A stretch of 27,857 nt of DNA from Piscirickettsiaceae bacterium (GTDB lineage Bacteria > Pseudomonadota > Gammaproteobacteria > PS1 > Pseudothioglobaceae), in NCBI GenBank assembly GCA_012963565.1, contig DTVJ01000074.1:1-27857 (forward strand). The letters are read 5' to 3'. Positions 15,006 to 22,839 of the stretch are shown here, one piece after another. Made by a program: the position numbers and the translations under genes. The notes beneath the pieces were generated by a model. That model did not search any database and was not told where the DNA came from. It was given only the letters and a program-made list of their open reading frames with translations. The first letter of the stretch is position 1, and each line of letters starts with the position of its first letter.

Positions 15006-15755
15006 ATGGATACTTTGACCATTATTTTTTTAATGGGCTTGTTAGGCAGTGTTCATTGTCTAGGAATGTGTGGTGGCGTGGTCGGGTTATTAACCTCAGC
15101 TTTGCCAGAGGATCTTCGATCTAATTCAAAGCAAGCTTCACTTTATCATCTGAATTACAATACAGGTCGAATCCTCAGTTACATATTAATGGGCGCCTTA
15201 TTCGGTCTGGCCGGCGAGCTACTTTCAGGCATGTTGAAGATGAGCATACTAGATCATATACTTAGAGTTTTTTCAGGAGTTTTGATGATACTGGTGGGTT
15301 TATACATTGCCAATTGGTATGCCGGCATACAAGTATTAGAAAAAATTGGCGCTAAACTCTGGGCAAAGTTACAACCAATTAGTCGTAAATTTCTGCCCGT
15401 CACTAGTTTGAAAAATGCCTTTTTAGTCGGACTCTTTTGGGGTGGTATCCCTTGTGGTTTGGTCTATAGTGCACTGAGCTTTGCCGCATTATCTGGCTCT
15501 GCTATCCAAGGTGGACTCATTATGTTGGCTTTTGGTTTAGGTACATTGCCAAGTTTATTATTAATGGCAGGTTTTTCCTCAACACTCAGTCAAGCTATTA
15601 AGAAACCGATGGTGAGAAGGTTCTCTGGCGCATTGATTATTATTTTAGGCGTATGGGCATTGTTAACACCCGTAAAATCACTAGTATCAGATCGTCAATA
15701 CTTACATCAGTCTATTCAATTTCCACAGCCAACTGATTTGGATTACTTAGTATAA
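15006..15755 (+). CDS. Sulfite exporter TauE/SafE-family (DsbD_2-like) membrane protein
   Basis: A 249-residue polytopic inner-membrane protein. The opening GLLGSVHCLGMCGGVVGLLT, with Cys18 and Cys22, and the central LFWGGIPCGLVYSALSFAA, with Cys150, are typical of the PF13386 group, which resembles the membrane domain of DsbD/CcdA and often lies near cbb3 oxidase or copper genes. A pair of conserved cysteines on different segments would suit thiol or metal transfer across the membrane; sulfite export is only a database label. It is tightly spaced with corC (2 bp) and pmbA (8 bp). No cytochrome genes are nearby. Confidence 0.8.
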   Translation: MDTLTIIFLMGLLGSVHCLGMCGGVVGLLTSALPEDLRSNSKQASLYHLNYNTGRILSYILMGALFGLAGELLSGMLKMSILDHILRVFSGVLMILVGLYIANWYAGIQVLEKIGAKLWAKLQPISRKFLPVTSLKNAFLVGLFWGGIPCGLVYSALSFAALSGSAIQGGLIMLAFGLGTLPSLLLMAGFSSTLSQAIKKPMVRRFSGALIIILGVWALLTPVKSLVSDRQYLHQSIQFPQPTDLDYLV

Positions 15756-15763
15756 TTTCAACC

Positions 15764-17080
15764 ATGTCATCATTAGAAAAAACTGCACAACTGGCCATTG
15801 AACTATTAAAGCAATACAATGTGAGTGATTATGAGATATCACTTGGGTCAAGTTCTGGTGTTTCTACAGCGATTAGATTGGGAGAGGTAGAAACTTTACA
15901 ATATCATTTAGATAAAAGCTTCGATGTTAATGTTTATATCGGTCAAAAGAAAGGCCATGCTTCTAGTGTCGATCTAAGTAAAGATAGCCTAAATAAAACT
16001 ATTGAATCTGCATGCCTAATTGCAAAATACACACAAGAAGATCCTTTTAACGGCCTGGCACCAAAAGAATTAATGGCCTTTGATGTGCCTGACCTGGATC
16101 TTTACCACCCATGGGATTTAGATGCACAGCACAGTATTGATCTGGCCAAACAATGCGAGGCGATTGCTTTGGAGCAAAGTGAGATAGATAATTCTGAAGG
16201 CGCAGAAGTATCTAGTTTTCAAGGTAAGGGTTTATATGCTAATTCTAATGGCTTGATTGCTATGCAAAATAGTACCCGACACTCTTTAAATTGTTCGTTA
16301 ATCGCCAAACGCGATAATGACATGCAAACTGCATACGAATACACCACAGCGCTTGATGCAAATGACTTAGAAACCCCTGAACAGGTTGGTGTGAAAGCTG
16401 CCATGTTGGCACAGCAAAAACTCGGTGCTCAATCATTGTCTTCGCAAAAATGTCCAGTTATTTTTACACCGCGCTTATCCAGTGGTATTTTTTCACAATT
16501 ATTAGGCGCTTTGGGTGGGTCTAGACAATACACAAAGTCTACATTTTTACTCGACAGTATTGAACAGATTGTTTTGCCAGAAAATATCAGTTTGCTCGAG
16601 CGTCCATTTGCCAAAAAGACACTTGGTGCTAAAGCTTTTGATCGTGATGGTGTATTAAAGCGAGAGCAGTACTTTATACGAGATGGCCGTGTTTGCAGTT
16701 ATGTGATGGGACAATATTCTGCCAATCAACTCGGCTTAAAAACCACAGCCAATTCGGGCGGTACCAGCAATGTGATTGTTGAATCTAATTTTGATGGTGG
16801 TCTGGATGCAATGATTAAAACCATGGATAAGGGCTTGGTGGTCACTGAGATGATGGGCCAGGGTGTGAATAGCACAACAGGCGATTATTCTCGTGGCGCA
16901 TTAGGGTTTTGGGTAGAAAGTGGCAAAATTCAATACCCAGTGTCTGGCATAACCATTGCCGGTAATTTAAAAGACATGCTCCTAGGTGTGGTTTACGTGG
17001 GCACCGATATTGATGTTCGCAGTAACATGAAAGTAGGTTCAGTATTGATTAATCAAATGACTATTGCGGGAGAATCGTAA
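15764..17080 (+). CDS. pmbA: Metalloprotease-related protein PmbA/TldE
   Basis: TldE partners with TldD in a heterodimeric protease that degrades unfolded peptides and matures some modified peptides such as microcin B17; the active metal site is in TldD. The 438-residue product has the expected blocks: DYEISLGSSSGVSTAIRLGE near the start, VNVYIGQKKGHASSVDLS, DRDGVLKREQYFIRDGRVCSYV, and the conserved end LVVTEMMGQGVNSTTGDYSRGALGFWVESG followed by YPVSGITIAGNLKDMLLG. No HExxxH motif is present, which separates it from TldD. tldD itself is not in the window. The stop codon overlaps the next ATG by one base (TAATG). Confidence 0.96.
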   Translation: MSSLEKTAQLAIELLKQYNVSDYEISLGSSSGVSTAIRLGEVETLQYHLDKSFDVNVYIGQKKGHASSVDLSKDSLNKTIESACLIAKYTQEDPFNGLAPKELMAFDVPDLDLYHPWDLDAQHSIDLAKQCEAIALEQSEIDNSEGAEVSSFQGKGLYANSNGLIAMQNSTRHSLNCSLIAKRDNDMQTAYEYTTALDANDLETPEQVGVKAAMLAQQKLGAQSLSSQKCPVIFTPRLSSGIFSQLLGALGGSRQYTKSTFLLDSIEQIVLPENISLLERPFAKKTLGAKAFDRDGVLKREQYFIRDGRVCSYVMGQYSANQLGLKTTANSGGTSNVIVESNFDGGLDAMIKTMDKGLVVTEMMGQGVNSTTGDYSRGALGFWVESGKIQYPVSGITIAGNLKDMLLGVVYVGTDIDVRSNMKVGSVLINQMTIAGES

Positions 17081-18234
17081 TGCAATATGATATTGTTATT
17101 GTTGGTGGTGGCATGGTGGGCCAAGCATTTGCGTTAAGCATGGTGCAAAAAAGTAATGCAACTATTGCTATTATCGAGCCCAACAACCCTAATCCAATAC
17201 TGGGCGATAAATTTCACACACGTGTAAGTGCTATCACGCCAACCTCAGAAGATTTTCTAAGAAAACTCGGCGTTTGGAGTTTGATTAAACGCAAGCATGC
17301 CTTCACTAATACCAAAGTATGGGATCAAAATTCACATGGTAACTTAAACTTCTGTGCTGCAGACGATGACCTAACGCATTTGGGGCATATAGTTGAAAAC
17401 GATGCGATTCAGTCTGCAATGTTCGAGGCACTGAGTGACACTAAGGTTAAATTTGTGACAGCGAAACTTGATAATATTGAAAAAAGGGATGAAGGGTATC
17501 AGCTTCAATTAGACGATGATGTGCAATTATCTTGTAGTTTATTAATTGGTGCAGATGGTGCTAGATCCCGTATTAGAGAATTATCACTAATCGAATTTAG
17601 TGAGACCAATTATCAGCAAAAAGCTATTATTTGTAATGTTCGCTCAGCTAATGGGTTTGAAGATACGACTTGGCAAAGGTTTCTATCAGACAGTATTATT
17701 GCTCTGTTACCTTTGAGTGATCATCAAGCTTCAATTGTTTGGTCGGCTGAAAATGCTTTGGCTGACGAACTTACTTCACTCTCAACGATAGACTTTGCCG
17801 ATCGACTCTCGGCCGGTGTAGAATATCGATTCGGCCGGTTTGAAGTGTTGAGTGCAGTGCAAGCCTTTCCACTAATTGAACGTAGTGCCAAAGAATACGT
17901 TAAAGAAAATCTAGCACTGATTGGTGATGCTGCGCACAATATTCATCCACTCGCAGGTCAGGGAGTCAACCTAGGTTTTGCTGATGTTGAGGAATTATCT
18001 AAGCAATTACAGGCTAGCAATAAGTCACTTGGTAACTACGGAGTTCTGCGTGCTTATGCTAGAGCACGTCGTTTAGATAATGAACTAATGGCAAAAACTA
18101 TGACTGGCCTCAACTGGATTTACAAAGAAAATAATGAGCCACTCAGATGGTTGCGTGGTTTTGGTATGAATCTAATCAATGACAATCCATCCCTCAAGTC
18201 ATTCTTTCAAAAACACGCTACTGGTAAATTCTAG
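17080..18234 (+). CDS. UbiH/UbiF/VisC-family FAD-dependent monooxygenase (ubiquinone synthesis)
   Basis: The 384-residue flavoprotein hydroxylase has an N-terminal Rossmann motif (IVIVGGGMVGQAF, glycines at 9-14), the family LIGADGARSRIREL motif in the middle and the second FAD motif LIGDAAHNIHPLAGQGVNLGFADV. This is the class A hydroxylase family that adds ring hydroxyls to ubiquinone precursors (UbiH at C6, UbiI at C5, UbiF at C4). The C-terminal region (KTMTGLNWIYKENNEPLRWL) resembles UbiF/VisC more than UbiH, but the exact position cannot be settled from one sequence. It starts in a TAATG overlap with pmbA and its last 17 bp overlap the convergent 5-formyl-THF cyclo-ligase gene. Confidence 0.93.
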   Translation: MQYDIVIVGGGMVGQAFALSMVQKSNATIAIIEPNNPNPILGDKFHTRVSAITPTSEDFLRKLGVWSLIKRKHAFTNTKVWDQNSHGNLNFCAADDDLTHLGHIVENDAIQSAMFEALSDTKVKFVTAKLDNIEKRDEGYQLQLDDDVQLSCSLLIGADGARSRIRELSLIEFSETNYQQKAIICNVRSANGFEDTTWQRFLSDSIIALLPLSDHQASIVWSAENALADELTSLSTIDFADRLSAGVEYRFGRFEVLSAVQAFPLIERSAKEYVKENLALIGDAAHNIHPLAGQGVNLGFADVEELSKQLQASNKSLGNYGVLRAYARARRLDNELMAKTMTGLNWIYKENNEPLRWLRGFGMNLINDNPSLKSFFQKHATGKF

Positions 18235-18781
18235 TAGGCGTAATCACTGCGTCCATTGACACGTCCCAAGGTTGAACATACAGTTCATCTACCTTTTGAC
18301 AGTCGAAGGCTAATCCATAAAGTTTTGGATTTTTGTAATTTTGCAGTCGCTTCTTAAATTCAAGTGTTCGATCATAAAATCCACCACCCATACCAATACG
18401 GTTTTTATTTTGATCGAATCCAACCAATGGCATAAAGATAATATTCATTTGATTTGCATTCAAAATGTGTGAGGATATCGGTTCATTGATACCGAATTGA
18501 TTTTTCCTAAATTTTTTACCAACTTTTGCAAATTTAAGACTTTTACCGAATAATATAGGCAAATAGATACTAAAACCTCTATTTTCTAAGAAGTTTTTTA
18601 TATATTTTGTGTCAATTTCACCATCATTTGGTAAATAAATGGCAATTTTTTGCTTCTTTTGAAAATTTGATAATTTTTGCACTTGCGACAATAATTTTTT
18701 GGCAAATTTTTTCCTATTAGGCGTTGATATAGATTGCCTTTGTTTTCTAATGGATTGTCTTAATGCTTTCATAGTTTGCAT
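18218..18781 (-). CDS. ygfA: 5-formyltetrahydrofolate cyclo-ligase (YgfA/MTHFS)
   Basis: This enzyme uses ATP to turn 5-formyl-THF into 5,10-methenyl-THF, returning a storage folate to the one-carbon pool used by PurH. The 187-residue product has KKQKIAIYLPNDGEIDT, the nucleotide/folate motif MPLVGFDQNKNRIGMGGGFYD, and LYGLAFDCQKVDELYVQPWDVSMDAVITP, all family hallmarks. It is unusually rich in Lys, Asn and Phe and its DNA is more AT-rich than its neighbours. The start at 18781 has AGAG upstream; M4 is an alternative. It lies about 30 bp after the 6S RNA on the same strand, as in E. coli, so the two are probably cotranscribed. Confidence 0.95.
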   Translation of the reverse strand: MQTMKALRQSIRKQRQSISTPNRKKFAKKLLSQVQKLSNFQKKQKIAIYLPNDGEIDTKYIKNFLENRGFSIYLPILFGKSLKFAKVGKKFRKNQFGINEPISSHILNANQMNIIFMPLVGFDQNKNRIGMGGGFYDRTLEFKKRLQNYKNPKLYGLAFDCQKVDELYVQPWDVSMDAVITPTRIYQ

Positions 18782-18811
18782 TATAAACTCTAGAATTAAG
18801 ACTAAGATAAA

Positions 18812-18990
18812 GATCCATTGTGTCGTCTCTTGAAAGAAACCTGAACCATAAGGCTCAAGGCGGAAGTTCGAAGATTACCGCAGGCTTCCCACTTCAAGGT
18901 GGGCTTGCTCAATAGTAAACTATCTCATCTCCTAGATTGTTTATTTATCGGCTCAGGGGATATAGTCAAGCACGATCACAATAGACAATT
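18812..18990 (-). ncRNA. ssrS: 6S RNA (regulator of sigma70 RNA polymerase)
   Basis: Read on the minus strand this region contains TCCCCTGAGCCGATAAAT (18960 downwards), nearly identical to the 5' side of the E. coli 6S central bubble (CCCCTGAGCCGATATTT). Its 3' half has GCCTTGAGCCTTATGGTTCAGG, matching the conserved CCTTGAACC...GGTTCAAGG element. The ends close as 6S should: ATTGTG (18977-18982) pairs with CACAAT (18817-18822), backed by TCG/CGA and CTTGA/TCAAG. Length is about 170-180 nt against 184 in E. coli; ends are estimates. 6S mimics an open promoter and holds RNA polymerase in stationary phase. The gene directly downstream is ygfA, the classical partner. Confidence 0.9.
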
Positions 18991-18993
18991 ATT

Positions 18994-19022
18994 ATTATCA
19001 CCTCTTGTTCAGTTAGGATCAG
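18994..19022 (-). promoter_or_regulatory. Possible promoter for 6S RNA
   Basis: On the minus strand, CTGATC (19017-19022) and GATAAT (18994-18999) are spaced 17 bp apart and end a few bases before the estimated 6S 5' end. The -35 is only a partial match to TTGACA. Position supports it more than sequence. Confidence 0.35.
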
Positions 19023-19050
19023 ACTTTTTTGAATTAATAAAGTGATATTT

Positions 19051-19190
19051 GAGTTTGTAACGAGAGTAATATGGAGTGGTTTGAATTGTATATACTTGTT
19101 ACAAGCTCAGAATTTCGTCTGCTAAAGTTACTAGAGCAGGGTATCGATATTATATATATTGTGGACTAGGGTAAAATCTACTCCATATTA
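19051..19190. other. Candidate structured leader RNA upstream of dbpA (interleaved inverted repeats)
   Basis: Two pairs of complementary arms interleave. GAGTTTGTAAC (19051-19061) can pair with GTTACAAGCTC (19098-19108), with one G-U. TAATATGGAGTGG (19067-19079) can pair with the segment at 19178-19190, which contains ACTCCATATTA, giving 13 pairs with one G-U. A smaller hairpin, CTGCT/AGCAG at 19119-19139, lies inside. The order A1-B1-A2-B2 means the two stems form either a pseudoknot or alternative folds. The region ends 16 bp before the TTG start of dbpA. No known riboswitch was recognised, and the direction of transcription is not proven. With 6S RNA this accounts for the 425-bp gap between ygfA and dbpA. 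Confidence 0.45.
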
Positions 19191-19206
19191 ATTTAGAGTT
19201 ATCATT

Positions 19207-20592
19207 TTGAGTTCAATTAATTTTTCCACGCTGGATTTACATCCCAACCTATTAAATAATTTAAGCACTTTAGGCTATGAGTCAATGACGCCTATTCAGC
19301 AGCTGAGTTTGCCGGCAATCTTGTCGGGTAAGGATGTGATTGGACAGGGCAAGACTGGTTCTGGCAAAACAGCAGCTTTCGGTTTAGGCTTATTGCAAAA
19401 ACTGAATGTTAAGTCTTTCAAAGCACAATCAATTGTTTTGTGTCCAACGCGTGAGTTGGCTGATCAAGTAGCAGCTGAGATTCGTAAATTAGCCAGAGCT
19501 ATTCATAATATTAAAGTTTTAACACTTTGTGGAGGTGCACCATTTGGTCCGCAAATTGGCTCATTGGAGCATGGCGTGCATATTGTAGTAGGTACGCCTG
19601 GTCGTATTGAAGAACACCTGCGCAAAGGTACTCTGAAGCTTGATAATATCAGTACATTGGTGCTTGATGAGGCGGATCGTATGTTGGATATGGGTTTTCA
19701 AGATACCATTGATCAAATTATCGAAAAAATCCCTGCCAAACGCCAAACACTGCTTTTTAGTGCCACCTATCCTGATGAAATTGCTGATATTGCACAACGG
19801 GTAATGCACACCCCTGTAACAATTAAGGCACCATCTACTCATGAAGAATCGACCATTAAGCAATACTTTCATAAAACCAATTCTAATGATGAGCGCATGA
19901 CTGCTTTAAGACTTTTATTAGCCAAACATAAGCCAGATTCTGCATTGGTTTTTTGTAACACCAAGCGTGATACGCAAGATGTAGCTGATGAGCTGATTTA
20001 TTATGGATTTTATGCGTTATCTATTCATGGAGATTTGGATCAGCGAGAACGTGATCAAGCATTGATTAGATTTTCCAATAAAAGTGTTTCGGTTTTGGTG
20101 GCTACTGATGTGGCAGCACGTGGATTAGATATCGACTCACTGGACATGGTGATTAACTTTAATATTGCGCATGATCCAGAAGTACATGTACATCGTATTG
20201 GTCGTACTGGTAGAGCAGGGCGTAGTGGTGTTGCTTGTACTTTATATAGTGATAGAGAAATTCACAAGCTTGATGCCTTAGAGCTCGGTATTGATAGTGA
20301 AAAATTTTCTGATCCACTACCCAGTGATAATTATCTAGATAAGCCGGTTAAAAAACCAGCTATGATTACACTCAAAATTGATGGCGGTAAAAAGCAAAAA
20401 TTACGCCCTGGCGATATTGTCGGCGGGCTTACTGGTAAGGGCGGTATACCGGGTGACAAGATCGGCAAGATTAATGTAGTAAGTAATTGGTCTTATGTTG
20501 CGGTGAGTTCAGAGTTGGTTAAACCAGCGCTTAAGAAAATCAGCAACGATAAGCTTAAAGGTAGATCTTTTAGAGTCAGGATTTTGTCTTAA
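19207..20592 (+). CDS. dbpA: ATP-dependent RNA helicase DbpA (DEAD-box)
   Basis: DbpA is a DEAD-box helicase that acts on 23S rRNA near helix 92 in 50S assembly. The 461-residue protein has the Q motif (MTPIQQLSLPAIL), Walker A GKTGSGKT (48-55), PTRELADQ, VGTPGR, DEAD (154-157), SAT (185-187), VATDVAARGLDI and HRIGRTGRAGRSG. Its C-terminal domain (about 385-461; MITLKIDGGKKQKLRPGDI, then VGKINVVSNW-like sequence and KGRSFRVRIL) is the DbpA RNA-binding domain that gives specificity for 23S rRNA. The start is TTG at 19207; no in-frame ATG lies before residue 27, and only a weak AGAG precedes it. A possible structured leader lies upstream. The unknown minus-strand gene ends 4 bp after its stop. 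Confidence 0.95.
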   Translation: MSSINFSTLDLHPNLLNNLSTLGYESMTPIQQLSLPAILSGKDVIGQGKTGSGKTAAFGLGLLQKLNVKSFKAQSIVLCPTRELADQVAAEIRKLARAIHNIKVLTLCGGAPFGPQIGSLEHGVHIVVGTPGRIEEHLRKGTLKLDNISTLVLDEADRMLDMGFQDTIDQIIEKIPAKRQTLLFSATYPDEIADIAQRVMHTPVTIKAPSTHEESTIKQYFHKTNSNDERMTALRLLLAKHKPDSALVFCNTKRDTQDVADELIYYGFYALSIHGDLDQRERDQALIRFSNKSVSVLVATDVAARGLDIDSLDMVINFNIAHDPEVHVHRIGRTGRAGRSGVACTLYSDREIHKLDALELGIDSEKFSDPLPSDNYLDKPVKKPAMITLKIDGGKKQKLRPGDIVGGLTGKGGIPGDKIGKINVVSNWSYVAVSSELVKPALKKISNDKLKGRSFRVRILS

Positions 20593-20596
20593 AATT

Positions 20597-21004
20597 CTAG
20601 CTGTCAATCGGCTCAACACTAAAATCTTCCCAGTTTTCAGTATCGTAAGTAACGTAGAATCCCTGTAGCATTTGTGAGGCTTGCACTTTCATTTCATCGG
20701 GCAGTTGCCAAACACGATTACACTCTTTAAAGCCTTTAATTTCCATAAAGTTATTGGCGCGAATAACGTCTTTTTTGCTGAGTTCTAAATTGGTAAAAGT
20801 GGTTATGACTTCATTGACAAACTCAGGTTTGGCTAAATTGTAATAACCCATTTTGTCGTATCTCCTAACCATTTCAATACACGTTTGTATATGTGCTATT
20901 ACCTTGTCAACATCGTAATATCCTTGGGTAACGGAAACAACATCATCACCTTCAATAACGACGGAAGTAATTTCTGGAAAGGCTTTGATTTTCTCGATGC
21001 TCAT
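20597..21004 (-). CDS. Small protein of unknown function, last gene after purH
   Basis: From ATG 21004, preceded by AGAGAG, the product has 135 residues (MSIEKIKAFPEITSVVIEGD, then YYDVDKVIAHIQTCIEMVRRYDKMGYYNLAKPE and a hydrophilic end in ENWEDFSVEPIDS). I do not recognise the family. It is acidic, has no signal peptide or membrane segment, and looks like a soluble alpha/beta protein with an N-terminal beta stretch (ITSVVIEGDDVVSVTQG). It begins 13 bp after the purH stop, so it is very probably cotranscribed with purH, and it is convergent with dbpA. The frame stays open further upstream, but that part only shadows the 3' end of purH. Normal codon use and a good ribosome-binding site suggest a real gene. 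Confidence 0.8.
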   Translation of the reverse strand: MSIEKIKAFPEITSVVIEGDDVVSVTQGYYDVDKVIAHIQTCIEMVRRYDKMGYYNLAKPEFVNEVITTFTNLELSKKDVIRANNFMEIKGFKECNRVWQLPDEMKVQASQMLQGFYVTYDTENWEDFSVEPIDS

Positions 21005-21017
21005 AATACTCTCTAGT

Positions 21018-22559
21018 TTAGTGTTTGAAGTGACGCATACCAGTAAATACCATGGCAATTCCATGTTCATTTGCCGCTTCAATCACTTCATTATCACGCA
21101 TTGAACCACCTGGCTGAATAATGGCCTTAATACCTGCTTCGGCAGCGGCATCAATACCATCACGGAATGGGAAGAAAGCATCTGATGCCATAACCGAACC
21201 TTCAACTACCAAGCCTTCATCAGCGGCTTTAATGCCGGCAATCTTTGCTGAGTAAACTCTAGACATCTGTCCAGCACCCACACCAATCGTCATCTCATTG
21301 TTAACGTAAACAATGGCATTAGATTTAACAGTTTTAGCTACTTTCCATGCAAATAGTAAATCCTTAATTTGCGCATCTGTTGGCGCTAGATCACTGACGC
21401 ATTTAATATCCTCTTCTGTGATAACGCCCAAGTCTTTATCTTGTACTAATAAGCCACCAGTAACGCGTTTATAGTCTAGTGATGGTTGTGCGGCATTAAG
21501 ATCACCGCATTCTAAGGCACGTACATTCTGTTTAGAAGATAACGCTTGTTTGGCATCATCATCTACACTGGGTGCGATAATCACCTCGACAAATTGTTTG
21601 TCAATAATGTCTTGCGCTGTTGCTTTGTCTAGTGGGCGGTTAAAGGCAATAATGCCACCGAATGCAGAGGTGGGGTCAGTCTTAAAAGCGTCCAAATAAG
21701 CATCGTGAATATTGGCACGTACTGCTACACCGCAAGGATTAGCATGTTTGACAATCACACACGCCGGCGCATCAAAGCTACGCACACATTCTAATGCAGC
21801 ATCGGCATCAGCCATATTGTTGTATGACATCTCTTTGCCTTGAAACTGTGTAGCTGAGGCCACACAAGATTCTGTAATATTACTCTCAACATAGAAAGCT
21901 GCATTTTGATGAGGATTTTCACCATAACGCATCGACTGCACTTTGTTAAATTGTAGGTTCATAGTATTTGAGAAACCATCTTCACCTCTACCCAGATAGT
22001 TAGCAATAGCACCATCATACTGCGCTGTATGTTCAAAGGTTTTTAACGCCAATTTAGTGCGAGTTTCTAACGTAGTATCGCCCGATGCGTTAATCTCATC
22101 AATCACTGTTCGATAATCTTGTGCATCTACGACAACCGTAACAGAAGCGTGATTCTTTGCACTTGATCTGAGCATTGCTGGGCCGCCAATATCAATATTC
22201 TCAATGGCATCTTCAAGTGTGCAATCAGGATTAGCAATCGTTGCCTGGAACGGATAGAGATTAACGACAACTAGATCAATCGGGTTAATGTTATTTTCAG
22301 CCATCACACCTTCATCAAGTCCGCGACGTGCCAGAATACCACCATGGATTTTTGGGTTGAGTGTTTTAACACGACCTGCCATCATTTCAGGAAAACCAGT
22401 GTAATCTGATACTTCGATGACAGGAATATTATTATCAGCTAAGAGCTTTGCTGTACCACCGGTTGATAGAATTTCAATATTTTTATCAGCTAAAAATTGA
22501 GCAAGCTCAGTAATACCAGTTTTATCAGAAACACTGATTAAGGCACGTTGTATAGACAT
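21018..22559 (-). CDS. purH: Bifunctional AICAR transformylase / IMP cyclohydrolase
   Basis: PurH performs the last two steps of IMP synthesis: formylation of AICAR with 10-formyl-THF, then ring closure. The 513-residue product has the N-terminal MGS-like cyclohydrolase domain (RALISVSDKTGITELAQFL, ILSTGGTAKLL, GFPEMMAGRVKTLNPKIHGG) and the transformylase domain (MRYGENPHQNAAFYV, VIVKHANPCGVA, TSAFGGIIAFNRPLD, VGAGQMSRVYSA, ASDAFFPFRDGID). AAAGGA (22565-22570) lies 5 nt before the ATG, a strong ribosome-binding site. It follows fis by 49 bp; a TATAAT on the minus strand at 22598-22603 could give it its own promoter. The protein is intact and a little shorter than E. coli PurH (529). Confidence 0.98.
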   Translation of the reverse strand: MSIQRALISVSDKTGITELAQFLADKNIEILSTGGTAKLLADNNIPVIEVSDYTGFPEMMAGRVKTLNPKIHGGILARRGLDEGVMAENNINPIDLVVVNLYPFQATIANPDCTLEDAIENIDIGGPAMLRSSAKNHASVTVVVDAQDYRTVIDEINASGDTTLETRTKLALKTFEHTAQYDGAIANYLGRGEDGFSNTMNLQFNKVQSMRYGENPHQNAAFYVESNITESCVASATQFQGKEMSYNNMADADAALECVRSFDAPACVIVKHANPCGVAVRANIHDAYLDAFKTDPTSAFGGIIAFNRPLDKATAQDIIDKQFVEVIIAPSVDDDAKQALSSKQNVRALECGDLNAAQPSLDYKRVTGGLLVQDKDLGVITEEDIKCVSDLAPTDAQIKDLLFAWKVAKTVKSNAIVYVNNEMTIGVGAGQMSRVYSAKIAGIKAADEGLVVEGSVMASDAFFPFRDGIDAAAEAGIKAIIQPGGSMRDNEVIEAANEHGIAMVFTGMRHFKH

Positions 22560-22608
22560 TCTATTCCTTTGAGATTTGATGAATATTAAAGGAAATAATT
22601 ATAAAGCG

Positions 22609-22839
22609 TTAGAGCTTGTAGAGTTCAATTTTTTTCTTTAGAGTGCCACGATTAATACCCAAAATTCTTGATGCTTCGCTTTGATTTTGGTTGACACTTT
22701 CTAAAACAAATTTAATCACTGTTGATTCAGTTTCTTGCATAACCATTTTGTGTACGCCACTCGCTTGCTCGCCATTTAATTGTTTAAAGTAGCGCTCAAG
22801 TTTTGCGTTAATACAGGCGGGTAAATCGGTCGAAATCAT
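22609..22839 (-). CDS. fis: Fis-family nucleoid protein, short form
   Basis: Fis bends DNA, organises the nucleoid and activates rRNA promoters. This 76-residue form matches the E. coli protein from LERYFKQLNGEQ to the helix-turn-helix (residues about 50-73; NQNQSEASRILGINRGTLKKKI), but lacks the N-terminal beta-hairpin arms that E. coli Fis (98 residues) uses to activate Hin-type invertases. The ATG overlaps the dusB stop by four bases (ATGA), preserving the classical dusB-fis operon. It is followed by purH. The HTH is very well conserved, so DNA binding is likely; recombinase activation is not expected. Confidence 0.95.
   Translation of the reverse strand: MISTDLPACINAKLERYFKQLNGEQASGVHKMVMQETESTVIKFVLESVNQNQSEASRILGINRGTLKKKIELYKL

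Noticed and set aside
19051..19190. Known riboswitch or tmRNA/RNase P upstream of dbpA
   Set aside because: I could not see the conserved cores of any of these RNAs; only the inverted repeats are clear.
21005..21082. Longer N-terminus for the unknown protein after purH
   Set aside because: This stretch overlaps the purH 3' end; the ATG at 21004 has its own AGAGAG site.
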